From positions 1-7,480 of the forward strand of contig OMXX01000176.1 of assembly GCA_900315105.1 (NCBI GenBank): a stretch of 7,480 nucleotides of DNA, written 5' to 3'. Positions 1-7,100 of the stretch are shown here, in pieces. Position 1 is the stretch's first letter; each line of letters begins with the position of its first letter. The notes below the pieces were generated by a model, which saw only the letters and a program-made list of their open reading frames with translations, was not told the origin of the DNA and did not search any database. Source of the stretch: an uncultured Prevotellaceae bacterium (GTDB taxonomy: Bacteria; Bacteroidota; Bacteroidia; Bacteroidales; Bacteroidaceae). Position numbers and translations under genes: made by a program.

Positions 1-1798
1 CAGAACCGTAGAACTCGTTGCACTGTATGCGAGTATTCGGATTCATTGTGGACTCTTTTGTCCATCCAGTAATCGTGTTATCGTCAAAGTCAGGATTAGC
101 CATGAGACAAGTGATGTCGAAATATTCGCCGTCGTTCTTGGGCTCTGCGCCTTTGATATAAGTCTCAATGGCAGCCTTCAATGTGCTAGTAGCTGTAGTG
201 ATCGTTGCAACCGTTGTTGCATTATCCGCAGCTGAGGTCTGTGCAGATATTACTCCTGTAAATGTGGAGTGACTACCGGTCGTAGTTTCCTCATATTCCA
301 CGTCAGCAATAGCCTGAGCTTTACCCTTCAATGTTGCAAATATGACATATTCGGGTTTCAATGCTGCCAATTCATTTGTGGCTGCCTGAATAGCGGCAAT
401 CGCCGTGCTGTATTCTTTGGAGCTCGACCAAGCCCTGTTGTAAACATCTACAACAGATGCTTTTTTATTTGCATAAGTTGCAGACGGAACACTCCCTTCC
501 AAATCCTCATATTCATCAACGGCCTTAGCCAACTGAGCAACATAAGCAGAAAGATCAATACCATAGAACTTCACCTTGAAATTGTCTGCTGCAATCCAGT
601 TAGCTGTTGTGCTGGAGGTTTTCAGACCAAATACCACATCACCTTCACCGGTGAAAAGGAATTCTGTGGAGAAGTGCTGCGGAACTGCATTGCCTGTTGA
701 AAGGCTGGTTGTGAAATCCGCATTGTCTGCTGTGATAAACAAAAGCGCTCCGGTGGTCTGTGCACTCGCATTCCCTTGGTTCACTGCAATGGCATCTGCC
801 TCAAGAAGATATTTGCCTTCTGGCAAGTTTGCTACAGTTTGACTAAGATAGCCATCTCCAATTCCCACATTACCACTACGCCAAGCTTCCAGGAATTTAT
901 CGACAAAAATGGCACCATTCATATGAGACGAACCCTGATAACCGATATTGGTTGCCTGCTCACCTGATTTATAGTTTGTATCCCATCCACTGATGTTTCC
1001 TGCGGAGAAATTAGGATTAGTAAGCACCCACTCAGTAATGTCACGAGGATCACTATCCGAAGCCACAGATAAAGCATGCTGGTAACGAACATCATTCAAG
1101 TCACTTAAGGCTGCTTCTAATTGAGACTTCGTTGCTTCTGAATTGTTATACACGGCCCCGGCGCTCTCTGTGTCAGCACCTTCCTCGGTTGCTTTCAAAA
1201 GAGCTTTGTAAAGAGCCCACCTTGCAGCAAACGTCTCACCAGCGATGGTTGACTTTACAGCAGCCAGATTTTCTGCTTCGACAAAAATCCATTCAATCCC
1301 ACTATCTGAAATATTTCGGTTGAACTCCAATGGTTTTCCTGCTTCACTACAACCAACGTATTGACTAGCGCTCGCTGTGTAATTGGGGTCGTTATCGGCA
1401 GTCTGGATATAGTAAAAGTCACCTCTTTTCGTAAATTTGTAAACATAGCCCTTGTTTTGATTACCCATATCAACAAAGCCATACGTGTTGTTGTCTCGGA
1501 AAGTGTACTTATTTCCGTTGGTGTTTTGAATCTTCCAACCCGTGACACTCTTGCCACCTATCGTCTCTGTTGCTTGAATTAGTTTGGCAAGAATACCATT
1601 GTCGTTGCCGGTCGTAAGACTTGCCTGAGTTCCCCATGAATTCGCTCCTACCAGGCTTTGTCCCACTCCTACATTTACGAGATAGTACTGCCCATTGTTA
1701 ACGGGATCTGAGCCTGTCACTGGGGCAGTCCAACTTTGTGCCTGCACCCCAATCATGGTCAGCAGTGCGCACAACAAAAGAAATAGTTTTCTTTTCAT
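1..1798 (-). CDS. Large secreted multi-domain protein, N-terminal 599 residues (3' end outside window)
   Basis: The frame is open from ATG at 1798 to the window edge, so the C-terminus is missing. Residues 1-20 (MKRKLFLLLCALLTMIGVQA) form a type I signal peptide with probable cleavage at VQA|Q; there is no lipobox, so export to periplasm or surface is expected. Residues 33-175 look like a ricin-B/beta-trefoil-like lectin module (GQYYLVNVG, GANSWGTQASL, closing with EWIFV). Residues 176-250 are helical and Ala-rich. Residues 256-412 form a jelly-roll, CBM-like domain (TNPNFSAGNISGW, LPEGKYLLEAD, closing with AADNFKVKFYG). Residues 413-550 are a helical FIVAR-like stretch. A second jelly-roll begins at about 565 (MANPDFDDNTITGW). 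The start is fixed by the signal peptide and by its identity with the N-terminus of the 4166-7330 product. Carbohydrate or host-ligand binding at the surface is inferred from domain types. No catalytic motif is visible; an enzyme domain could lie in the missing part. Confidence 0.88.
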   Translation of the reverse strand, partial: MKRKLFLLLCALLTMIGVQAQSWTAPVTGSDPVNNGQYYLVNVGVGQSLVGANSWGTQASLTTGNDNGILAKLIQATETIGGKSVTGWKIQNTNGNKYTFRDNNTYGFVDMGNQNKGYVYKFTKRGDFYYIQTADNDPNYTASASQYVGCSEAGKPLEFNRNISDSGIEWIFVEAENLAAVKSTIAGETFAARWALYKALLKATEEGADTESAGAVYNNSEATKSQLEAALSDLNDVRYQHALSVASDSDPRDITEWVLTNPNFSAGNISGWDTNYKSGEQATNIGYQGSSHMNGAIFVDKFLEAWRSGNVGIGDGYLSQTVANLPEGKYLLEADAIAVNQGNASAQTTGALLFITADNADFTTSLSTGNAVPQHFSTEFLFTGEGDVVFGLKTSSTTANWIAADNFKVKFYGIDLSAYVAQLAKAVDEYEDLEGSVPSATYANKKASVVDVYNRAWSSSKEYSTAIAAIQAATNELAALKPEYVIFATLKGKAQAIADVEYEETTTGSHSTFTGVISAQTSAADNATTVATITTATSTLKAAIETYIKGAEPKNDGEYFDITCLMANPDFDDNTITGWTKESTMNPNTRIQCNEFYGS

Positions 1799-1852
1799 AG
1801 TTTTTTTGTTTAAGTTAGATATTATAAATTAAGGTATATAAAGTTAAAAGTC

Positions 1853-1876
1853 CCATTCTATCGGCCGACAGGATGG
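1853..1876. promoter_or_regulatory. Conserved ~24-bp palindrome upstream of the secreted-protein gene (copy A)
   Basis: The arms CCATTCT (1853-1859) and AGGATGG (1870-1876) flank a perfect 8-bp palindrome TCGGCCGA (1861-1868). It lies just after the toxin terminator and 55 bp before the start codon at 1798. The copy at 7389-7412 has exact outer arms. It could be an operator for a dimeric regulator or, as RNA, a hairpin in the leader. No canonical TAnnTTTG promoter could be placed with confidence in 1799-1881; TAACTTTA and TACCTTAA on the minus strand are imperfect matches without a -33 partner. Confidence 0.6.
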
Positions 1877-1881
1877 AACAC

Positions 1882-1908
1882 AAAAAAAGCCCCGCACGAA
1901 ACGGGGCT
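1882..1908 (-). terminator. Rho-independent terminator of the toxin-antitoxin operon
   Basis: On the minus strand a perfect 7-bp stem, AGCCCCG/CGGGGCT, encloses a 7-nt loop and is followed by a run of seven T. It begins 4 bp after the toxin stop codon at 1913-1915. It separates the toxin-antitoxin transcript from the secreted-protein gene downstream. Confidence 0.9.
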
Positions 1909-1912
1909 GTAT

Positions 1913-2242
1913 TTAGCAAAAAATATTTACAAGAAGATACTGAGATACTAATCCATACGTCTCAGGATGTCGCGCAGGAAATTTGTCGTAGATGTAAATC
2001 AACTGCAATTCATCCTCCACGATGCGCACACGGATGATAACTCGGGCGCCACCACTCTTTCCTCGACCCTTGGAGGAAATGGCAAGACGTATTTTGCGTA
2101 CACCGTCTATCAACTCCACTCCCTGCTCGGGGTTTTCGAGGAGAGAAGCGAGCAGAGCCTCAAAGTCGGCTTCAAGGGAACGGTGGCGTCGTTTCAGACG
2201 CTTATATGCCACCTTGAAATCCTCAGAAATCTTGATTCTCAT
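1913..2242 (-). CDS. RelE/ParE-superfamily type II toxin, possibly frameshifted near its C-terminus
   Basis: This 109-residue basic protein has the RelE/ParE toxin layout: N-terminal helices (about 8-36, KRLKRRHRSLEADFEALLASL), the NPEQGVEL turn (38-44), then the core strands KIRLAISSKGRGKSGGARVI (50-69) and LQLIYIYDK (79-87). The K-IRL-AI-SKG-GKSGGARVI block is typical of Bacteroidota members. The family acts as ribosome-dependent mRNA endonucleases or related growth inhibitors; which target applies here cannot be told. The ATG at 2242 overlaps the antitoxin stop codon by four bases (ATGA), implying translational coupling. Residues 88-109 do not look like the usual acidic or helical family ending, and reading with one base fewer near 1981 gives FLRDILRRMD then TAG at 1948-1950, a 97-residue protein. 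Activity is therefore uncertain. Confidence 0.85.
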   Translation of the reverse strand: MRIKISEDFKVAYKRLKRRHRSLEADFEALLASLLENPEQGVELIDGVRKIRLAISSKGRGKSGGARVIIRVRIVEDELQLIYIYDKFPARHPETYGLVSQYLLVNIFC

Positions 2243-2424
2243 AAATCCCGAAGGGTTTTCAGGGCATCTTCTACGCTGACACTGGGCGTTGTCTCCATTT
2301 GCTGCATACTGTGCTTGATGGTGCGGGCCAAACGGTAAGCCTGCTCCAATTCAAGCATTCTGTTCCAGCGTCGATGGCTCATACGAACAGTTATGCTCCG
2401 AGGACTTTTTTCTATAACACACAT
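2239..2424 (-). CDS. Antitoxin of the RelE-like toxin-antitoxin module
   Basis: This 61-residue protein lies directly upstream of the toxin, with a 4-bp stop/start overlap (ATGA, 2239-2242), the classic antitoxin-first order. The N-terminal part, SITVRMSHRRWNRMLELEQA, could be a ribbon-helix-helix-like strand and helix. The C-terminal part, TPSVSVEDALKTLRDL, resembles the toxin-wrapping tail of small Bacteroidota antitoxins. The frame stays open upstream to an ATG at 2556, but that extension crosses both the promoter at 2447-2478 and the terminator at 2510-2541. The ATG at 2424, preceded by the purine-rich GAGAAAAGAGAAAACC, is therefore chosen. It probably neutralises the toxin and represses its own promoter. 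Assignment rests mainly on position and size; the fold was not confirmed by any search. Confidence 0.78.
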   Translation of the reverse strand: MCVIEKSPRSITVRMSHRRWNRMLELEQAYRLARTIKHSMQQMETTPSVSVEDALKTLRDL

Positions 2425-2446
2425 ATGGTTTTCTCTTTTCTCACCG

Positions 2447-2478
2447 CAAATGTACGATAAAAGTTCTGTTCTGCCAAA
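2447..2478 (-). promoter_or_regulatory. Bacteroidota-type promoter of the toxin-antitoxin operon
   Basis: Read on the minus strand, a -33 TTTG (2478-2475) is followed after exactly 20 bp by TACATTTG (2454-2447), a perfect TAnnTTTG -7 element. Transcription should start around 2440, leaving a leader of roughly 15 nt before the ATG at 2424. This fixes the antitoxin start and excludes the longer upstream reading. Confidence 0.85.
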
Positions 2479-2486
2479 TTTTTGGC
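2473..2486. promoter_or_regulatory. Candidate operator palindrome over the -33 element
   Basis: The arms GCCAAA and TTTGGC are perfect inverted repeats around a TT centre and cover the -33 TTTG of the toxin-antitoxin promoter. Toxin-antitoxin operons are usually autorepressed by the antitoxin or the complex, so this is the natural candidate binding site. Binding itself is inferred. Confidence 0.5.
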
Positions 2487-2509
2487 GAACATTATGCTTT
2501 TGCGGAAAG

Positions 2510-2541
2510 AAAAAAGCGGAGCGACATTGCTGCCGCTCCGC
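2510..2541 (-). terminator. Rho-independent terminator of the ATPase gene
   Basis: On the minus strand the 8-bp stem GCGGAGCG/CGCTCCGC encloses a 10-nt loop and is followed by six T. It starts about 50 bp after the ATPase stop codon (2592-2594). Its stem is identical to that of the terminator at 3756-3790. Confidence 0.88.
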
Positions 2542-2591
2542 CGGGTATTGTCTCAATAACAGGTATCATTGTTGACTACCTCTTGAAGCGT

Positions 2592-3656
2592 TTACATATC
2601 TGATTTTATAATCCACGTCTTGAAAAAAGGATCTTCTATTTCATAGTCTGTAACACGTATCACGTAACCGGATTTCATCAAACGTTTAATGGCACTAAAT
2701 GTTGTACTGGTCGCCAAATGACGATTTTGCAAAGGGTTATTGTTTTTACTTAAACTTTGCATAATGAATCGATCTGTACGATTGAAACTAAGCCACAATC
2801 GCTCAAAATCCAAATCATGGGTGCGAACGATAGTACTTATAGCCTCTTCAACAACGCCGTCAAAAAAATTGTCATAAGTCATCATCTCCCAAACCTGAGC
2901 ACCTAACTGCTGTGTGTAATAGGGATGAAGGTCAGTAAAGGATAATATGTCATCTACAATACCGGGCGTGTACTCCGTCAAAGGCAATCGCTCAGATACG
3001 TATGCTTTAAAGTCCTCATAGGGAATCTTGTGTAGATGCATCAATTTGCCAAAATGGTAAAACGGAGATTTTTTACGCTCGAAGATTTCTGTCATCATTG
3101 ACTCCTGGCTTCCCAATAGAATATAGTTCAGATGTTGTTGCTCCTGCATGATAGAACGCAGTTGCTTGTCCAATCCCTTGCTGATATTTATAATCTCCTG
3201 AAATTCATCAAAAATTACAATCAACTTTTTATGTTCCGTGCTTACCTTTTCAAGCAAAGCCATTGCATCTTCCAAAAGTGTAACACTGTTTGTGACAGGT
3301 TGGAATGTCACATCTATGCTGTTTGTTATGGGATTGGTCGATACCGTTGGAGCTATTCTAAAATGTGTCATCAAATGCTTTACACGTTCTAACGGATAAA
3401 CTCGAAATAGTTCGCGCAGGATTTTCGACGCAAAATCCCCAACGCTAAGCATGTTCTGCAAATTGAGTGATATGAAAGGACGACCTGATGACTTGACGGC
3501 TTTAGCAACAAGGCTTGATTTTCCAAATCTTCGCGGACTAATAAGTACCACATGGTTCTCGCTGTCAAGCGTTCTCTGAATGTCAGACATTTCACTAACT
3601 CTATCTGTAAAGAACTCGCCATCTACAAGCGTTCCGTACTTAAAAGGGTTCTTCAT
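2592..3656 (-). CDS. P-loop AAA/ATPase_2-type (COG1672-like) ATP-binding protein
   Basis: This 354-residue protein begins MKNPFKYGTLVDGEFFTDR, the usual opening of a family very common in Bacteroidales. Walker A is at 40-48 (SPRRFGKSS, with Ser where Gly is canonical). Walker B is at 144-151 (KLIVIFDE, D150 and E151). A sensor-like strand lies at 177-184 (NYILLGSQ). A winged-helix-like C-terminal region (about 290-336) is followed by YEIEDPFFKTWI, as in many ATPase_2/DUF234-type proteins. ATP binding is well supported; the partner or substrate is unknown, and members are mostly uncharacterised. The frame extends upstream to 3749, but that would translate the promoter, so the ATG at 3656 is preferred; the leader is only about 10 nt. 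It has its own promoter and terminator and is not part of the neighbouring operons. Confidence 0.9.
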   Translation of the reverse strand: MKNPFKYGTLVDGEFFTDRVSEMSDIQRTLDSENHVVLISPRRFGKSSLVAKAVKSSGRPFISLNLQNMLSVGDFASKILRELFRVYPLERVKHLMTHFRIAPTVSTNPITNSIDVTFQPVTNSVTLLEDAMALLEKVSTEHKKLIVIFDEFQEIINISKGLDKQLRSIMQEQQHLNYILLGSQESMMTEIFERKKSPFYHFGKLMHLHKIPYEDFKAYVSERLPLTEYTPGIVDDILSFTDLHPYYTQQLGAQVWEMMTYDNFFDGVVEEAISTIVRTHDLDFERLWLSFNRTDRFIMQSLSKNNNPLQNRHLATSTTFSAIKRLMKSGYVIRVTDYEIEDPFFKTWIIKSDM

Positions 3657-3660
3657 ACTA

Positions 3661-3740
3661 TATAATTTTTCGCAAAGGTATAACAAATAATTTGTATCTC
3701 CAAATTTATGCGAAATTTTTCGCAACGATTTTTTTCGCAA
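3661..3740 (-). repeat. Three TTGCGAAAAA direct repeats around the ATPase promoter
   Basis: On the minus strand two tandem 15-mers, at 3740-3726 and 3725-3711, match at 13 of 15 positions and begin TTGCGAAAAA. A third TTGCGAAAAATT starts at 3675, overlapping the end of the -7 element and covering the predicted start of transcription. The second copy also belongs to an inverted repeat, GCGAAA-TT-TTTCGC, at 3710-3723. Copies thus sit on both sides of the core promoter, as operators often do. The bound protein is unknown; part of the similarity could reflect AT-rich composition. Confidence 0.6.
3673..3704 (-). promoter_or_regulatory. Bacteroidota-type promoter of the ATPase gene
   Basis: On the minus strand a -33 TTTG (3704-3701) is followed after exactly 20 bp by TACCTTTG (3680-3673), a perfect TAnnTTTG -7 element. 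The start of transcription should be near 3667, about 10 nt before the ATG at 3656. Spacing and elements match the toxin-antitoxin promoter at 2447-2478. Confidence 0.87.
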
Positions 3741-3755
3741 TGAACACAAAGATGC

Positions 3756-3790
3756 AAAAAAAGCGGAGCGACTTTCTCAAGCCGCTCCGC
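3756..3790 (-). terminator. Rho-independent terminator downstream of the 65-residue peptide gene
   Basis: On the minus strand the 8-bp stem GCGGAGCG/CGCTCCGC encloses a 12-nt loop and is followed by seven T. It lies 110 bp after the stop codon of the gene at 3901-4098 and closes the secreted-protein/peptide unit. The preceding 3' region (3791-3900) shows only weak inverted repeats and no convincing gene. Confidence 0.88.
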
Positions 3791-3900
3791 TCAAACTACG
3801 TTAACTAATCAACTATATTAACAAACGAAAAATATAGCCTTCATTATAAGTTGTCCGATGATGACCTCTTACATCTGCCATCATGCTTCAGACATCTTAC

Positions 3901-4098
3901 TTACCATTCTTCCCAAGCATCACGGGGACGAATGACTTCGCGAGCGCCAATATCGTCTATTCCATCAACCGTAGGAGTTCCTGGGGTCGTGGGATTGCTA
4001 ATTGACACATTTGTAGGTGCCGAAAGTGCCTGCAATACATTGTCCCGCACATTCAGTGCAACGACTGTTGTCTCGGGTTTTATATATGTCTTTTTCAT
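3901..4098 (-). CDS. Small uncharacterised peptide of the MKKxYxKP type
   Basis: This 65-residue peptide starts MKKTYIKPETTVVALNVRD. It has a short hydrophobic stretch (about 11-26), a Thr/Pro/Asn-rich middle (27-43), and an acidic, aromatic end with GARE and AWEEW. Short proteins with an MKKxYxxP opening and a polar or acidic Trp-containing tail recur in Bacteroidales genomes; I know of no established function. There is no clear signal peptide, lipobox, double-glycine leader or cysteine. It follows the 1054-residue secreted protein with a 67-bp gap lacking a recognisable promoter or T-tract terminator, so co-transcription is likely, and a terminator lies downstream. A precursor-peptide role or an accessory role for the upstream protein is possible but speculative. 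Confidence 0.72.
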   Translation of the reverse strand: MKKTYIKPETTVVALNVRDNVLQALSAPTNVSISNPTTPGTPTVDGIDDIGAREVIRPRDAWEEW

Positions 4099-4120
4099 GA
4101 TTTTATCGTTTTTAGGGGTT

Positions 4121-4148
4121 GCTCTCCCGGGCCGAAACCCGTGAGAGC
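4121..4148 (-). other. Strong intergenic hairpin without a T-tract
   Basis: GCTCTC (4121-4126) pairs with GAGAGC (4143-4148). After one mismatch CGGG (4128-4131) pairs with CCCG (4138-4141) around a 6-nt loop. On the minus strand the hairpin is followed by AACCCCTAAAAACG rather than a T-run, so a rho-independent terminator is unlikely. It may act as an RNA processing or stability element between the secreted-protein and peptide cistrons, or protect the 3' end of the upstream message. Confidence 0.6.
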
Positions 4149-4165
4149 TATACCTTATTAATATG

Positions 4166-7100
4166 TTAGTTCAACTTCTGTCCGTTTGCGCTGTACTTAA
4201 TGCCGTTCTTCACGAGGACAATCTTACCGTCGATGAGGTACTTGCCATCCTTCAAGCCGTTCTCGCTTTCTGCGGCCTCAACAGCATTGATACCGGTCGT
4301 GTCATCAAAACGAAGAGTGAGACGAGCCGCATCACTACCGAATGCGTCCTTAGCTATCTTCAGATAAGCCTTGTTCTTGGCAACAACGAGAGTGGCGGGG
4401 TTGAATGTGCCAAAAGTCAGTTCGGCTGCGCTCTTCTTAATGGCGAAGAAGTAATAATCGTCATCTGCACCGGGAGCTGCACCAGTACCTCTAATGAAGG
4501 CGCTACTCTGTGCTTCTGCCTCGGCTACAACGGGAAGATACATAGTGGTATTAGCTGTACCAGAAAGCATTACACCAGTATTTGCCGGAACGAGCTTGTC
4601 TGTCAACTTCTTGAAGTTGATAGTGGCGTCAGAAACAGAAGCTGTATAGCCCTTAATGCTTTCATCATCGGGCAATGCAACGGGGTAGTCGCTAGCGAAG
4701 GTGGCAAAACCACTGGCACCGAACTCTACTGGAATGTCGGCAAGTCCTTTGCAATACAATTCAAAATAGTCATAACAAAGCCATTTGTTGTCGCTGCAAT
4801 CGCCATCAAGCCTAATTGTCAATGTGTTGTCCGTAACTGTAACATTGACGGTGTTGGTACACTCTTTATTCGCAAAGTGTTCAGATGCTGCAGAAGGAGT
4901 AGTTGCACCAGTAGTATTAGCGCTTATGGCAACCGACTTATCGTTTGCATGAAGCTTAACATCTTTTCCGCTCGAAAAGCCTTGCATTGTCAATACATAA
5001 GTTCCGTTCGGGATATTGTTTATTGTCTGAGATACATTTACAGCGGCATTATACACTTGTCCAGCGAAATTGCTATTATTCTGCGTTCCGTCAGTACTTA
5101 AATTCGCCCATGCATGTTTATCACGTCCATTTGCTGCAAGATTACGACTGATATCTGCCTCCTTAATATAATAAGTTGCATCAACCGGATTCTCCTCCGT
5201 TGCTGCTGCAAGCAGTCTGTCTCGGTCTGACTTTGATATAAAGTACCACTGAGCCAACACGCTATTGGGGTTGACAGCTCTTGGTTGAACTAACGTAGAA
5301 TTTTCATTGGCAGAACAATAGCCAGATTCATCACTTGTAGCAATAGTGTATTTCCCATCACCTGCAGAGACGATAGAGAGATTTGTACTTGGCTGATCGA
5401 CGTAGCTTCCGTTCAGGAAGTGGTCAGTGGCAGAGTTATATGTGTGAGAGTCAAGTGTATATTTACCCTCACTAATTACTGCTACTGTGAAAGGTATACC
5501 ATGCTCGATGAGTGAGGCCTGTGTACCCCAAGCGTTAGCACCGCCGAGGTACTTACCGGTAGCAGCATTCATGATATAAAAGTCTCCGGCAGCAATTTCG
5601 CTATAGTAAGCAGGTGCCGTCACAGGTACAACATCGTTTACGGTAATTGTCGCTGAACCAGATACGATGCTTTCTGCTCCATTTGCTGTAGCAGTAATAG
5701 TTACACTACCAACTCCAATGGCAGTAACAACACCCCTGTCCGAAACTGTTGCAACAGTTTCGTCACTTGAAGTCCAAGTTACAGACTTATCATCTGCTTC
5801 AGCAGGCAACACCGTGGGAGTCAGAGTGGTTTCTCCATCGATTTTCACTTCTGCATCACTTAGAGAAACTGACGTCGGAGGCGTGTAATCATCATAGTCG
5901 CTTTGGTTAAGTTGGCGAACATAAGTCAGTTTTACATTGTCAAAAACAAACCAACGTGCAACCATAGGGGTGATGGTATTCTTTACGCCGACTTCCATTT
6001 TGCCATAGAATACGGGAATTTCGTCCGTAGTATAGGTCTTTAAAACCTCTCCGGCTTCTGTAACAAGAGCGACTTTTTCCTTTCCCGATTGCCCATATAC
6101 ACCGCAAGTAGCAGAGAAATCACCTTCTTCTCCATTCATGGAGTTAAACATATCCGCACTAATAGTATATACGCCGGCAGGCAGATTACTCAACTTTTGG
6201 TAGTATTTGAAGGTGCGTTCTTTACGAGCATCAACATCGCCAGCCCAATACTCCATGCGTGAGCCGCCCTGAATAGCAACATTTCCACCTTTTGGAGCTA
6301 CTGTTGTCCAGCCATCATAGTTTCCTGTGTTAAAATCGGGATTCGTTATGTAAGGTGTCATGTCCAAACCATTTTTAGGCTGTTTTGTGGCTAAAACGCC
6401 AGCTTTAAACGCAGCATCCAAAGCTGTTTTTTCTGCCACGCCATCAGTGGCAGTCCTGTTAGTGTAAGCTGTCTTTGCCGATGTAGATTGCACACTTGCT
6501 GCCTCTTCACCATATGAGTCCAAATTTGCTGCTTTTTCATTATAGTCATCTATGGCACCTTTCAAAGAAGAATAGTAGCTGATACTTGTGTTGGCATTGC
6601 TTATGGCTGTATTCAAAGTGCTAATAGCAGCTTTCACCTCATCAACAGTCGCAGTCGTGAGTGTAGCTCTGTCTACCATTGCCGTTTGCAAAGCATTCTT
6701 AACGTCAGCATTCATGGGTGATGACAAAAGACCGTTTGCTGTCGTGTACTTTGCGTCATAGTCGTCTATATAGTCATCCGCCGTATACTGATAGAGTTTT
6801 ACAGGACCCAGAATACACCAACCACCATTTGGGCACGTTCCCTTGAATCCTATTTCGACGTCTGTCGTTCCATCTCCTGTAACAGTAAAATCAAATTCGT
6901 TTGAATATTTACCTTGGGAAAATGCTGTTGCTGCTCTGTATAAATCGTTTGATCCAGCATAACCGGACAATTCAGACATAGATGTTAATGCTACAACATT
7001 CTGTTTTTTTTCTCCAGCAAAAATCCACGCCATATCATTGTTTGTACCATCACCGCCCCAGCTGTTGCGATAAAAAGAGTTTACCGCGAGACGATAATAG

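Larger units (their letters stand above)
1739..1945. repeat. Long repeat, copy A: toxin 3' end, terminator, palindrome, leader and signal peptide
   Basis: This segment matches 7271-7480 at roughly 95% identity by eye. Differences are mostly single substitutions, length changes in A- or T-runs, and a 4-bp insertion (TAAA on the minus strand) in the other copy. It spans the last 11 codons of the toxin frame, the rho-independent terminator, the palindrome, the AT-rich leader and the whole 20-residue signal peptide. Beyond 1739 the coding sequences diverge. At the other end similarity is cut off by the window edge at 7480, so the full repeat is probably longer. It is best explained by duplication or by gene conversion between two equivalent loci. 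Confidence 0.95.

Noticed and set aside
269..700. Plus-strand open frame of 143 codons, and other plus-strand frames in 576-1582
   Set aside because: They lie antisense to the secreted-protein gene, are Cys-rich and low-quality in sequence, and have no promoter or family signature.
3657..3749. N-terminal extension of the ATPase starting at 3749
   Set aside because: It would translate the -33/-7 promoter and its repeats, and the family normally begins at MKNPFKYGT.
3800..3822. GTTAA/TTAAC inverted repeat that could be a recombination site
   Set aside because: The arms are only 5 bp in AT-rich sequence, with no integrase or recombinase in the window and no second copy seen.
3813..3884. A 23-residue minus-strand frame (starting MMADVRGHHRT) just downstream of the 65-residue peptide gene
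   Set aside because: It is very short, has no supporting ribosome-binding context or known family, and lies in a 3' untranslated region before a terminator.
4163..5101. Plus-strand open frame of 312 codons antisense to the 1054-residue protein gene
   Set aside because: The opposite strand encodes recognisable domains; the plus-strand product is Cys/Ser/Ile-rich without recognisable motifs, consistent with a shadow of the real frame.
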